A stretch of 64,000 nt of DNA, taken from positions 25,838,997-25,902,996 of the forward strand of contig NC_090953.1 in assembly GCF_040807025.1 (NCBI RefSeq), read 5' to 3'. The notes under the pieces were generated by a model. The model was given only the letters and a program-made list of their open reading frames with translations. It made no database searches and had not been told where the DNA came from. Both the position numbers and the translations under genes were made by a program. Of the stretch, positions 34,331 through 46,579 are shown piece by piece (the stretch's first letter is position 1; every line of letters starts with the position of its first letter). Source of the stretch: Struthio camelus. Its lineage: Eukaryota; Chordata; Aves; Struthioniformes; Struthionidae.

Positions 34331-37300
34331 ATGGAGCTATGCATGCCCAAAATGCCAGGCCCAGAGACAGAGCAATGCCTGCTCAGGGATGGTGGGAGGC
34401 ACAGACAGCAACTGTGCATGTCCGGGGTTGTCTAGGGCTCAAGTAAACTGAAGGTTGAGGTCCATAGCCAGGCAAGGCTATGGCTGAACTGGAGACCAAT
34501 AATCCTACAACATAACTCAGGTAGAGACTAAAGGCCCAGGACTGAGTTTAAATGGAGCTCCTGGGCCCATGAGCAGAGGGTGCATGGGTGAGTGTCCCAG
34601 GTGAGGCTGGTCAGGGCCATTAAGGCCTATCAGTGCACTCAGGGCCATGACAACTTCTGCCAAACTTACAGGTCTGTGACTTTGCAGGGGGGTGCTGGCT
34701 ATGCGAGGAGGGCATGGAAATGCCTGAGATGATCCAGTTCTCCTGGGAATTAGCACAGGGGAAGATTTATCAGCAGGGTCCTCAGCGTTTACCGCTTTTC
34801 AAGAGAAAGGGGCTAGGTAAGATTCATGCCTTTTAACAGCAAGGGGTTAGACTACTAATTGCAACAGCAGCCTTAATATTACAAGGAGGGAAAAAAATTA
34901 AAAGCAGACCAAAGTATTCCTGCCACGTTTTCCCTCCTGCCGCTTGCAAGTCCATACTTCCACACTGTGCACGTTCTCCCTCGGTGGCCAGCTGGTCAGC
35001 CAGATGGTGCCGACTTCCCCAAAGGCAGCCAGCTGGCCAGTCAGAAGGTGCAGACTTCCCCGAAGGTGGCTAGCCGATCAGCATATGTACTCTGTCTGAC
35101 CAGGAGGCATGACATGCTGATGGGCCAGCAGGCCAACTACAAGACATGCCCTACTAGTTGGTCTGCCACCCACCGGGGAGGTCTCCGCTAGCCTCATGCC
35201 CCCATGTGCTTGAGGCCCTGGGCTGCACCAGCTTTGCTCTTGGGGGAATCTCACTCCCTCTTTTGCACTTTCCCAGCTCTCCCTTTCAGGTGGAGTAATG
35301 CCAAGTGGGGCAGTGCTGGGGCTGCTCCTCTGCTCACCTCTCAAGAGGATGGCCCTTTAGGGTGCTTCCTGTGTGCTCTTTGGGATACATAAATGCAATG
35401 CACGCTGTGGATGTGGCATTTACAGCAACCCTCGCTCACATCATGACAGCTTCATTTCCTCCAACAGGCCAGCCGAGAGAGGAAGCCCTGTGGCTCTCAG
35501 CCCTCTGTCCTGGTGGTGCTAGGTGGCTGTGACTGTGACTTTGGCTCAGGTATCACCTGGCAGTCCCCTCATGAGTCCTGCTGGAAGGTTTCACCAGTGT
35601 TCAGTTAGGCTGCCTGGGATGATACCCATGATCCCACCCTGCCAGTGCACACAAGGTGCCACGGAGCTGAGATCTCCTCTGACTGGCATTGTTTCACTCT
35701 TTTCCAGGTGGTTGAGCTTGCAAGATTGTCTGCATTGCCCCATTCGAGCTACTACCTCCTGAGGAATATGGCTCCAAAACTGATGTTCTGGAGCAGCAGG
35801 AGTATTTGCATGGCAGTTGCTGCTTGCAGCTGGTGCTCCAGCCACGCAAAGACATGTTCTTTTATCTATTTCCTCTTGCAGCCTGTATCCCTCCTCCATC
35901 GTACTGCACTGTCATTATGTACTGCGAAAACATACCTTGAAAGAGACTGACACAGTTTCAAGCCTTTTTTCAAAACCGTTTTAAATTCAGTCACAGTTGC
36001 AAAAGTGCTGGAAATTTGGGGCATCTGGAGAAAGCTTGGCATGTAGTCAATGCAATAGGTGTGGAAGGAGGAGGAAGAGGATGTGCAATGGGCTAGAGAG
36101 GGTGCCGGATGGGCAGGAAGAACCTGGTACTGCCCTGCACTGGCACCAACAGATGAGATGGGTTCTAGTTTCTCCTTGCACTGAGGAAGGGGTGATACCT
36201 GGGAAGCCGAGCTACATTCCTCTGTAAGTGCTCTGAAGCTGCTGGCTCCTACTGTACACACAGGCGATTTATCAGCTACTTTCCTCCCCTAAATGTCGGG
36301 GCTCTACTTGGGCAGCTGCAGTCTCTGCAGGGGTGGGGGTAGAGGGGAGTTTGTGCTCAGCCCTGTGGACCTGCAGTGTGCATCCCCCTCTGTCCCTGCT
36401 ACCCCAGGGAGCTGAGGCAGGGCTGTGAATGTGGGTGCAGGCTGACACTATGTCAGTCCTTTCCTGCACTGGGATGAAATGCTGACCAGGGCTGGCTGAG
36501 GGACAGCTGACACACCGGGAGTCCTAGAGAGGCTCTGCACAACAGGGATCAAAGAGATGAAGTTAGGTGAAAAAACTCTCCTTACTCTGTCCGTCCTGGC
36601 TCCCTGATGGCAGGGTCGAAACTCTCACTGTTGTGATGCTTGCTGTGTCACTGCATGTGAGCCGAAGGCGGGGAAGAGCAAGACAAGGGGTTACCTGTAG
36701 GATTACAGAGGATGAAGCCAGGGATGAAGTGATACCAATTACAGAGAGGCCAGAGAAAGGAGTCCTGGGCAATTACCGCACCTACCGAAGCATGACAGGG
36801 GTTAAATCCTGTTCCTTCAGTGCAGCAGGATGCTCCTGGAGATTAGCTGAGAGAGGATGGCAGCTCCAGGGGACAGGGACTGTCACGTTCCAAGCAGCAG
36901 GAACCAACACAGGATTTCAGATGGGTGAAGGCTTTTATTCTGGTCTGATTTTAACTAGATATGTGACCAAGCCAACACAGATCTTTCCTCTTTTTCAGCT
37001 GGCAGCTGCAAACTGCAAGCATTATCCAGGTCTGGGTGAGAGAGGAGGGGCAAGTGTTTCTGATCCCAGTGCTACTGATGAGGGACTGCAAGGCACAACA
37101 TTTCAAGCCAGACATGGGAACGACTGGTTCTTCTCTGGGGCAAGAAGAATGTGGAGTTCCTGGACGGGAATCAGTCCTGCCCTGTCCCAGTGTTGTAACA
37201 AATACCCACCCACTGAGGGAACACTGAGTTAATTGCTGAGTACTAAGATCTGGCCTGATGGGGCATGTGGGGAGAGTTGAGTAAGATGGGCTCATAATCC

Positions 37301-39055
37301 TGATTTCAAACCTGAGAAGAGCGGTGGAAAAGCTGCTCAGGGTCTTAGTGGAGGATGGACGTGGGAGCACGATTCAGGGCAGCCAAGTGTGGTTTTATGG
37401 AAAATAACTCATGAAAGAGACCTGAGTTCACTGCTTGCTGAGCAATGAGGTTGTTGCTAAAGGTAACTGTGCAGCTATAATCCGCTCAGGCCTTTGAAAA
37501 GCATCGATTGCATCCTGTACAGTAGTCTTGTTTAAAAACTAGCCTCAACAGCACAAAGGTGCCCAACCAACAGATGCTGAGCAGGAGGTTCAGCACAGCT
37601 CACCCTTTTCAGTGGTGTAATCACAGCCAAGTATGTTTTCTGATGAATATTGTGTATGTACTAAACAGTCCCTGGGGAGGCATGGATGCTCGACAAGCTG
37701 GGTCCATCCAGAGGATGTTTTACTGCACCTGGGAATAAGGATTGCAGGTAGCACAACAGGCAGCTGCAGCTTGGCTGTACAGGCCAGAGCAGGCTGATCA
37801 TGCTGTGGCCAGATTCTTCCATTCCTGTGAAGCCAAGAGGGTTGCCTCCTGCCCTGTCACCCTGTGACTGAACAAATCCAGCTTGAAAGGTAGCTGCAAC
37901 AAAAATGACTTCGCTTGCAAACGGAGACCAAGTTTCCTGTGGATTTTTTAATCCATATGTTCTTTGAAAAGAGGTGATGTTGCTTCTAACTTGGGAAAAA
38001 TAACTGTCATCCATACACGAGGGAACCTGCCTCAGAGGGGTGCAGGGCCACTCCTCCTCCTCTACAGAGCCAATGACACAAACCTCAGCGCCAGACCACC
38101 AGCCTGGCAGTGTCTGTGATACGCTTTTTGCCTCTGCCTTCCTTCAGCTTTGGACTGCAGAGGTGGGCCCCTCAGCATGCCATCTGCAACGTAGCTGGGG
38201 AGCCAGCAGAGGATAGCAGTGGAGGTTGGAGTCTGCTCGTGTGACGCTTTTGGCATGGGCCTGCTGAGAGCTCCAGCATTCAAGCAGAAATAGTCACTGC
38301 AGTGCTCCTCCGCTGCTTTCTCTCTCTGCAGCCCAGCATAGCTTCATTTTCCCAGCTGTTACCAGAGACCAAAGGAATTTTCCTAGCTTGTGTATTAAAA
38401 GGGCATTACAAATTATATTTTAGAAATGGATTTTGCATGCAAGGGTCACCACAGTGGCTTCTGCAGGTGATGGAGGCCAGTGACTCGTCAGCCACCAGCT
38501 TCCTGCAGGCACTTCACAACAGAGCTAGGGAAGGACAAAGGTGACTCAGCAAGTGCTGGACTTCTGAGAGATGTGTTATGTCTGTGAGGCAGAGCACGCA
38601 TCTGCACAGAACTCAATATCCCCTTTCCTGGTGACAGTAACCCTCTAGGGCTGGGCCAGAACAGCCTTCAGGCACTTATCTGGAGTCCCTGCACAGATCC
38701 AGGCCCTCTGGGAATGGTCCCTTCTCCCCCAAAGGGAGTCTCAAAGATCTGGGGATCCCTAGCTTGCACCAGTTTCCCTTGATACTCCCAGTTCCTCTCT
38801 TAGAACAAGTAGCAATGTTCTCTGTTTTGCTATCTGTTTTTCCCCTGATAATTCTAGCATGCAATCTGTTTTCTTGATGGCTACTGACCACTGAACTGGC
38901 ATTTTCATGGCATGGGCTGTTATAAGCCCAGCTTTCCAGCCCAGCCGGTAACGCTTAACTCAGAACCTGTTGTTTTATAAATAGAGTTAAAATTGTTTTT
39001 TTTTCCCATGTGCACCATTTTATATTTATGTGCATTTGAATTTCATCTTTTTATT
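34331..39055. other. Gene-poor DNA between NMB and SEC11A
   Basis: No gene was recognised. A 41-bp-period repeat lies at 34983-35085. A plus-strand frame of 221 codons is open at 36567-37232, without known motifs (see findings). The interval separates two minus-strand genes that are neighbours in mammals too. Confidence 0.4.
34983..35085. repeat. Tandem repeat, 41-bp period, about 2.5 copies
   Basis: Units begin near 34983, 35024 and 35065. Each starts with a GGNNGCCAGCTGG-like box, and the first two carry GGTGC-GACTTCCCC near their end. Copies differ at several positions, so it is not a recent expansion. Confidence 0.75.
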
Positions 39056-39665
39056 GCCCTGTCTCTTTCCACAGTTGGCCTTCATCCATACAACCCTGAG
39101 TAACTTTGTATCAGCAGCAAACTTCAGTATTTGCCTGCGTTTCCAGATCCTTTTTGAATATGCTGAACACAGTCCTTGTACAGATCCTTGGCATTTTCTG
39201 CTACAGAAACAGATTGTTTCCTCCTACCTTTTGTTCCTTTTCTTTTAGCAAATTATTTCTCCCTGTAAGGACCTCCCTCCTATTTCAGGACTGCTTCATT
39301 TCTTTAGGAGCCTTTGCTGAGGGACCTTGCCAAATACCTTTGGGAAAGCCAGGTGGAGGATTCTGGTAGGCTCACCTTGCCCACGCACTTCCTAACTCCT
39401 TCAAGGAGCTCCAAGTCTATTCATTCGAGGAAGTCCTCATTCTTTCCAGTTCAGAAATCAGGTTTATAGCCTACAGATCCCTGCATCTCCATGTTAGCCA
39501 CCTTTCTGTCCTCTGGTGCCACAGTGGTTTTAACAGCACAGTTACTCACCACGCCAACCAGTTCAGCATTTTCAGGTTTGAGTCCCTTCACAGCTTGTGG
39601 GTAGCTCCATCCGGGCCCGGGGGTCTGTTACTATTCTCTCCATCATCAATTTGTTCTGCAGCATC
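39056..39665 (-). mobile_element. Old CR1/L3-type LINE copy, minus orientation
   Basis: The plus strand resembles the antisense of ancient amniote CR1-family elements. Marker words are AACTTTGTATCAGCAGCAAA, TTAGGAGCCTTTGCTGAGGG and ACCTTGCCAAATACCTTTGG. Divergence is high and no frame is intact. The family assignment is by recollection of this antisense word order. Confidence 0.6.
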
Positions 39666-41540
39666 TTCCACCAATTGTTTTCAGGAGCTGATGACAGCAC
39701 AGGACATCTGGGGAGTCCTGTTCCTTATCAAAGAGCAACTCTGCTCTGCAGAGTACTAATGAAAGATGAGGAGCAAGAGAACTGTGAAAAAGGCCCTATT
39801 AACAAATCCTCCAAATGTAAGTCAAGACCAAGCATTATTTCAAGGAATGCAAGAAGACCCTCCCATAACTGTGCACAATAAATATATCTAAAAACTGCAC
39901 AGCTAAGAAGGCCTTGCTAGCACCGAGCTAAGAACAAACAAGCTTAACCACTCTGGAAACACCATGGTTCATAGGGTTTAAAGCAAGGTTCATTTTGCCT
40001 CTTTGGCATTGAATTATGCTTTAATTCCTTAGCATTGACTAATGCACCTTTCAGAGCGGCAGCCAGTCTAGCCTCAGAGGCGTACAGAGCTGGAAAACTC
40101 CAGAAACACCCTGCAGATGCTCACAGACCCTGCAAATATCCACCTGGGCAGGCAAATGCATGTTCAAAACCGATGGCTCTAATAAAACACAGATGCAAAG
40201 AGTGAAACCCTTGGAGCCTCCTATTTCTCTCTTTCACAGAGCTCCTGGTGCCAATAAAACGCTTAGCAGCAGTTAAGTTGCTTCAGCTTCTTCTTCACTG
40301 CTTCTCCAAAGGCAGGTCAAATTTAAAGTCTTGTCAAATGCCTGAGGGTCTGTTTTGATGCATTTGTCTCTTGTTTACAAAGATTAAATCCCTCTGTTAC
40401 AGTCATTCTTCCACAGGCAACAACTGTTGTTGATAAAGTAAAATTTGAAATCTTGCACATCATGTTTTCAACTCTTTTTCAATTTTCATTTAAGTAGTAA
40501 ATGAGTTGTGGTTTCCCCTGAGGTTTCCCACTTACTCCACACCCACTGGATATAGTACAGAGAACTCCTTTGCATGAAGACTTAGAGAAAAAAATCTTGT
40601 TTTCTTGCAGGCAAATCCAGGCCTAACTCGGAAGTCTCCCAACCAGAATTATGGGGCAGAAATCCGACATCCCAGTTTGATGGAATTGAGGTCTAGAGAA
40701 ATTAAATTAAAGTTCATTTTCTCCACATTATTTTTACTTCTATCTCTCTGGAACCTTAAACCCTCCAAGGCTAGTTTCTATAGAAGAGAGAGATTGGAAA
40801 GGAAAGGCAATAGCTAGATGCTTGGCAGAGAGAGCTCCACAAGTGTTTTTGAATTATTAAATTGAATGGACAGAAGAGTCAAGAGATGAAGAGCTGAGCG
40901 AAGAGCAAGACCTAGAGAACACGTCTGCTCCATCCTCCATTGCAGAGAGTGCATTTCTAGTCTGCCCTTAATTAGACTATTCTTCTCTGTGGAGATATGT
41001 GATTTCCCCCGAGGTGTAGGGAACACTGCTGAGGTTGCTAGATCAAGCATTCAAAAGACAGGACCTACCAGAATTGAAAAGCTCTATGAATTGCCCCATG
41101 AGCAGGAATGGGTGCCACCTTTAACACATGATCTCATTCATGATGTGCTCACCAGTAGGACCCAGCATGCAGGCCTGACCTGCTCTGCAGGGAAGCAGGG
41201 CTATGCATGAAGGAGGCTGGTGTCTGTTATTGAAATTGATAGGTGAGCAGAGACAAGCTCACAGCAGGAGAAAAGGTGCTACTCTGAAGAGCAGCTCCTC
41301 ATGAATGGATGGGCAGACCACCAACCAGTGTTGAAACTTCCTGATTATGGCTAAGTAGATTCAACAAGATATATTCACCAGGAGAGCCACCTTACCCCTT
41401 CCCATATATTAACTTTAGCACTCATCAGACTGCTTGGTGAACTATTTCTGCAGAGACCTGGTGTTTTTGGAGGGGTGAGCAAGTTGAGCTGGCTGGGTGC
41501 AGAGGCTGCTATGGGATGGAAGTATTGCAAGGGAAGGAAA
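39666..41540. other. Unassigned AT-rich intergenic DNA
   Basis: Nothing beyond short chance frames was seen. Confidence 0.4.
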
Positions 41541-41846
41541 AATGGAGCTAGACTCTTCTAGCTTATTGTCCAGTGAAAGGACAAGAGGCAACAGGCACAG
41601 ATTGACACACAAGAAGTTCCACTTAAATGTAAGAAAAACTTTATTACAGTGAGGGTGGTTAAACATTGGAACAGGTTGCCCAGAGAAGTTGTGGAGTCTT
41701 CACCTTTGAAGATATTCACAACCCAAATGGATAATTCCCTGAGCAACCTGCCCAGAGCAACCCCTGACCCTGCTTTGAGCAGGAGGGTAGACTAGATGAT
41801 CTGCAGAGGTCTCTTCCATTATTCTGTGATTCTGTCATTCCGTGAA
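41541..41846 (+). mobile_element. CR1 LINE 3' fragment with terminal repeats
   Basis: Contains AGTGAAAGGACAAGAGGCAA, ACATTGGAACAGGTTGCCCA and ACCCTGCTTTGAGCAGGAGG, and ends in ATTCTGTGATTCTGTCATTC. It is a 5'-truncated copy of the last part of ORF2 plus the 3' UTR. It lies in the NMB-SEC11A interval. Confidence 0.9.
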
Positions 41847-44800
41847 AAGGCAAAAGAGGCAGAAAGCTATTAAACTGGCTCAAACCACATCTCATTGGAG
41901 GTGCTGAGAATCACCTATTTCTCTTTTCCCAGCTGCCAGAGCTAATACTGCCTGATCCATCATCTACTATGCCTCATTACTGCCAGGAGTTGCTGACATC
42001 AATGGGAATTGTGAAGGCTTTGCATTTCTGGTATTACCCAAGCGTACCTCGCAGTTTGAGGACTGGAACCAGGACACTCCTTATCTGATTCAGCCACTGA
42101 GTCACTGTGTGGGTCTTCAGCCTGTGATCCATAAGCATGAGGGATGTGGTTTGTATTTCCCCTGCTACAGCACAGCCATCTCCAAGGGACAGGCTCTGCC
42201 TGAGCTACCTCTCCTTTCCTTCTCTTGGCATCTCAGCTCAGCCACTTCTCCTATACAGTCAGGGTCCGTACACAGGACTTGCATTCATGCACTTCTCCAG
42301 CAGGAAGCGGTCTTCCAAACTTTTGTATAAACCACCTATGGATAAGATTTCACCTTACAGGCTCTCCTTTGAAAAAATATGGCAGACCTGTTCAGACTTT
42401 AACAGCGGGAAAACCCTTGTGAGGTTTACGGACTCAGAAATTCAAACGATGGAAGCGCAGAGTGAGAATTACCCGGTCTTATTAAAGAAAGCATGCAACC
42501 GATCATCTTACACATTCCAACCCTAGAAACCCCTGCTAAGCAATATGCAGCAGCAGATCTGGATGAAACAATGTAGTGCTTATTACTGTTTAACTGACAA
42601 CCGTGCATTCAAGCATCATTAACACACAAATGAAGACAGCCTTTGTCTCAAGGAGTTTCAATTTTTCGGCACAGCTTATTCATTACTCCTCACAGCTGAC
42701 CTCCCATCCATCATGCTTTTGTTTATGCATTTATCTTTGATATGAAAAGGAAGTCCACAGAAAGCAAAAAAAAGTCAAAAACGATCAGTAATATCCTAAC
42801 ATTACCTTGCTTTTTGAAACAGTTCCTTCCCATGAAGGAATCTGTGCTTAGCAGAACTGTGCCTTGAACTGCGGATGTGATTGAACTGTAATTAGGCAAT
42901 GAAATTGCCTACCAGAAAACCTGCTCTGTTTGGCTGTAACCACAACAGAGACAGAGGTAATCTTAAACCTGACAGATTTTTTTCTTTCTTTGCCTTTATA
43001 AAACAGACCTTTTAATACCTACATACTTTACAAACAAATCCCGTTCCTGTTGTGACACAAAGGTCTCTGTCTTTCCTAAGCCATCCTGTGAACCTTAAGT
43101 CTCAGAAGCTTGGCTGGAGATGGCCAGACAGCTTACAGAGAGTCTTCACCTTTTTTTTTAAAAAAAACAAAACCAAAACCAAAAATGAAATAAAACCAAA
43201 GACCACAACATGTTCTAACAGCAAAACCCCTGGCTCTGCAAGAGCGCAGCAGCACTTGCCAAACATTTCAGCATTAGCACCCAGCTGAACCAGAGATCCT
43301 GCATGCTCTATAGCTTTTCTGCTCAGCAAAGCAGAAGGTAGAGACACGGACAGAGCCAGCAACTCCTCTTTGTCATCCTGCCCCCACATTCTGAGTTTTC
43401 AGTTTGTGCAGGCTGCACCCTCCCTTCCTACTGTGGCAGAAAAGGCGTTACATTGATGCAGGAGATGATGGGGGAGGCAGTGCAGGAGTCAGTGGGTGTT
43501 TGAGCTGTGAGCGGATTAACTGCTTATTTATCCTCACTCTAATTAGAGGCAACACTTCATTTTGCAACTGCAGATAACACAGAACCACGTTGTTCTCAAC
43601 TACTCTGAGATGAAAAGAGACAGGATGCAGGCCATAGAGATGGCCTACCTGATTTGACGCACAGCCCCTGGCCCCTGAACATCTCTGATTTAGAGCAATC
43701 GGTTCTGTTCTTAAAGTGTCTCCAAACCAAAAGACCAAACCCCAAAACACATCGAGGCTGGGCTGTAGCAGGCTTTATCCCATCCTTTACCCCAACCCTT
43801 CTGCATTTTTAAAAATCTTCTTGCCAAATGCGGTGCTCAACTACTTCCCATACAATCCTGGAAGAGCAAAGCTGAGAAAGCTACACCTGCCTGCAAATGC
43901 CCCTGCCCACCCCCCAAACAGCATTGTTCTCCTGGGAAGATGAGGTTTATAGATTTCCAGGTTAACTTGGTCATTCTGTTTTGCTTTGACCCCTCTGGCT
44001 CATAGTCCTATTCCAGCAGGCGCTCACACCGTGGTGAAAGCAGAGATTAAGACTTAGCCTGAACGTGTCCCCCAGCAATGTTGGGATTAGTGGCTGTGGG
44101 ACAGGCTTGTACCCACAGTTGTGCTGAGCGTGTGCTCAGCTACTTTGACTGCTGACACCTGCTGCCAGCAACCAGCAACACCAGCAGGGTGATCATGCCA
44201 ACGGCAGGACAGATGCATCGTTATTTCCAAAAATGTAAAATGACCACTTCTCTTCTCTTAGAGCTGGAGTTCAGAAGGTGCACTTTAAAGAGCTAATCCT
44301 TGCATCCCCTGCAATCATAAAGCCTTTGTACTTTAGCTTTTGTGTTACTGTCACTGAGTTAATTTAACAGCTGCTTCTCTGTGCTCACATTTTTGAAAAA
44401 GGTGTGAAAGTGAGAGGACTCGGAGAACAGCAACAGCAGCACTTTCAGCAACTTTTCATTGAGAGGTGTTGATTAGCAGGTTTCAGAAGAGCTCAACTCA
44501 GTCCTTTATATGATTCCAAGTTAATAAAACTGCTTATGCACAAAAACAGTTCAAGCTAGAGGCAAAGCAGAGTTGGTGCAAACTCGGGGAACAGAGACTC
44601 AGCCTCAGTCCTATCTGTAAGCGCAGAAACGTTGCTCAAAGTCCTCAAGAAGGGATTCCATGGCCACAGCAGCCCTCGAGAAGGTATTTTGTGTTCCCTC
44701 ATTGCTGCTCAGGTTTGGCTTTTGACAAAACACCCCATCTATCACTCAAGTATTCTGGAGAAACTTTGTCTCCAAATTCTGTTCTCAAGGGATCCAGCAT

Positions 44801-46160
44801 TGGGAGAAGCAGATAGAGATTTTTATTACTGTTTTTTAATACTGATTTATTATTACTCAGAGAGACAGGTCCAAGGCTCAGTGCTAGAGGCAGGACCTGC
44901 ATGCACGCTCTTTGCAGTATCCTAAACACACCATGAAATTTCGCTTCATCCTACCCAGGGAACAAACCACGTGGTTTAGACCAACTGGCTGTATCCACGT
45001 TGGGATGCCAGTGGTCAGCACAGCCACTGAGCATTAAATAAAGCAGCAGAGCTGTCAGCTGAGCAAGCTGTGGTCCCTGTGGACACAACTAATAGCACAG
45101 TCTACCTCCATAGACAGAGCAAGCCCGAAGCAAAACACAAGATGCACAGGCAAGAAACTATGTAAGTACACCATTAACACCGCACTGGGCTTTGTCCTTG
45201 CTGTTCCTGACTGCTTTTACCCTACATAACCTGTATGCATGGCGGCACTAAACATCTCTGACGATCCTTTTTGATGTGCAGTCTTGGAACAGTCACGAAC
45301 AGGGAACAAAGATGCAGTGAACTGCATCTAAAGTAACAATCAGTAGTGTTGCACTTGTCCATAGGTTCTGCAAGATCAAGAAGACCTGATCTTACTGCTA
45401 ATCTGGGGAAAGAACAGACATGGAGGAGATGGGCTCCAGCTGCCAGTAGCAAGCCTTCCTGGCAAAAAAAAATGCGTGAGTCAACTGCACGAGAGAGAGT
45501 CAGGCAGCCTTAGCAGGAGGCAGCAACGGCACTAAGCTGCAGTGACTGCTCCCAGACTGAGAAACTCAGAAAAAAAGCTGTTGCAGGTGGTGACAAGGGG
45601 TTTCTCCTTTCAGATCTCAGGGCAGTGTAGCTTTCAGGTGAGCTGTAAGACATGGCCAACTGTGAGGGTCACTAGGGGCCCAAATCCCATTTCCAACACC
45701 GAAGAATATTTGACTTTCACATCCTACTTCTCTAAAGATCCTCTGCCCAAAAGCTGTGGATATTTCCCATCCAAATTCTTCTGTTACCTAGCGCCGCACC
45801 AAATGCTTAAGGCAGCCACTGCCTTTCTCGGACGGCATTTCTTTCAGCAATGCCCAAGGTAATCCTTTGCCATCTTCTGCCCAAAACACCTTGGGGTCCT
45901 TAAGCATGTTACTTCGGTATGATTTACAGAAACATACAAATATTGAACTGAACTACAGCTAAGGATCGCTTATTCTCCAACAAGAAGCAAAAGCAGTAGC
46001 TACTACCGTTCTGTAAAGAGGAGACAAGTTAATTCACTAGGCTCTAAAAGTCAGTCCGCAAGGCAAAGTCCACGTACACCCCAGAGAAGCTGGGTAGTAA
46101 GAAGTTGCATTCAGCAGGGGAATAAGGAAGAATGTGGCAGGGCTCATACTGGGCGAAAGG
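41847..46160. other. Unassigned intergenic DNA downstream of SEC11A
   Basis: No gene recognised. An A-rich low-complexity stretch lies at about 43151-43200 (runs of A broken by AACC-type words). Confidence 0.4.
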
Positions 46161-46167
46161 CAAAATC

Positions 46168-46356
46168 TTTATTCCAGTTCTGAACTGGAAAAAATACCAC
46201 CTCCACAGATAATCCTTTGACAGTTCAGATGGCACAGGGAGAGGTCACGCTTGCCCAGTGGAGGCACAGACTCAGAGGACACAGTCCTGTAGGTACTCTG
46301 AGAGGAAGCTCAGCTTCAAAGTACAAACACTGAACAGTTTGGCTTAAACTTTTAAT
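46168..46356 (-). terminator. Candidate SEC11A polyadenylation signals
   Basis: On the minus strand ATTAAA lies at 46356-46351 and AATAAA at 46173-46168. These are about 225 and 407 bases after the SEC11A stop. Either would give a plausible 3' UTR, and I cannot tell which is used. Confidence 0.45.
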
Positions 46357-46579
46357 ATAAAAACTCACTGATGTACAAAAATGCTAAAATGTGACAAACC
46401 ATTGGAAATACTGTGATAACATTCGTCCTTACGCAGTAAAAAACAAAACAAACCCAAACTGGTTAGAAGCTTTGAAATGTATGTTTTCCTCTTCCTCCCC
46501 ACACATCAGACCATCATCTACTTCAAACGTTCATCTACAAAAAACATGGTATCTTCACTACCAACTTCAGTGCAATGGG

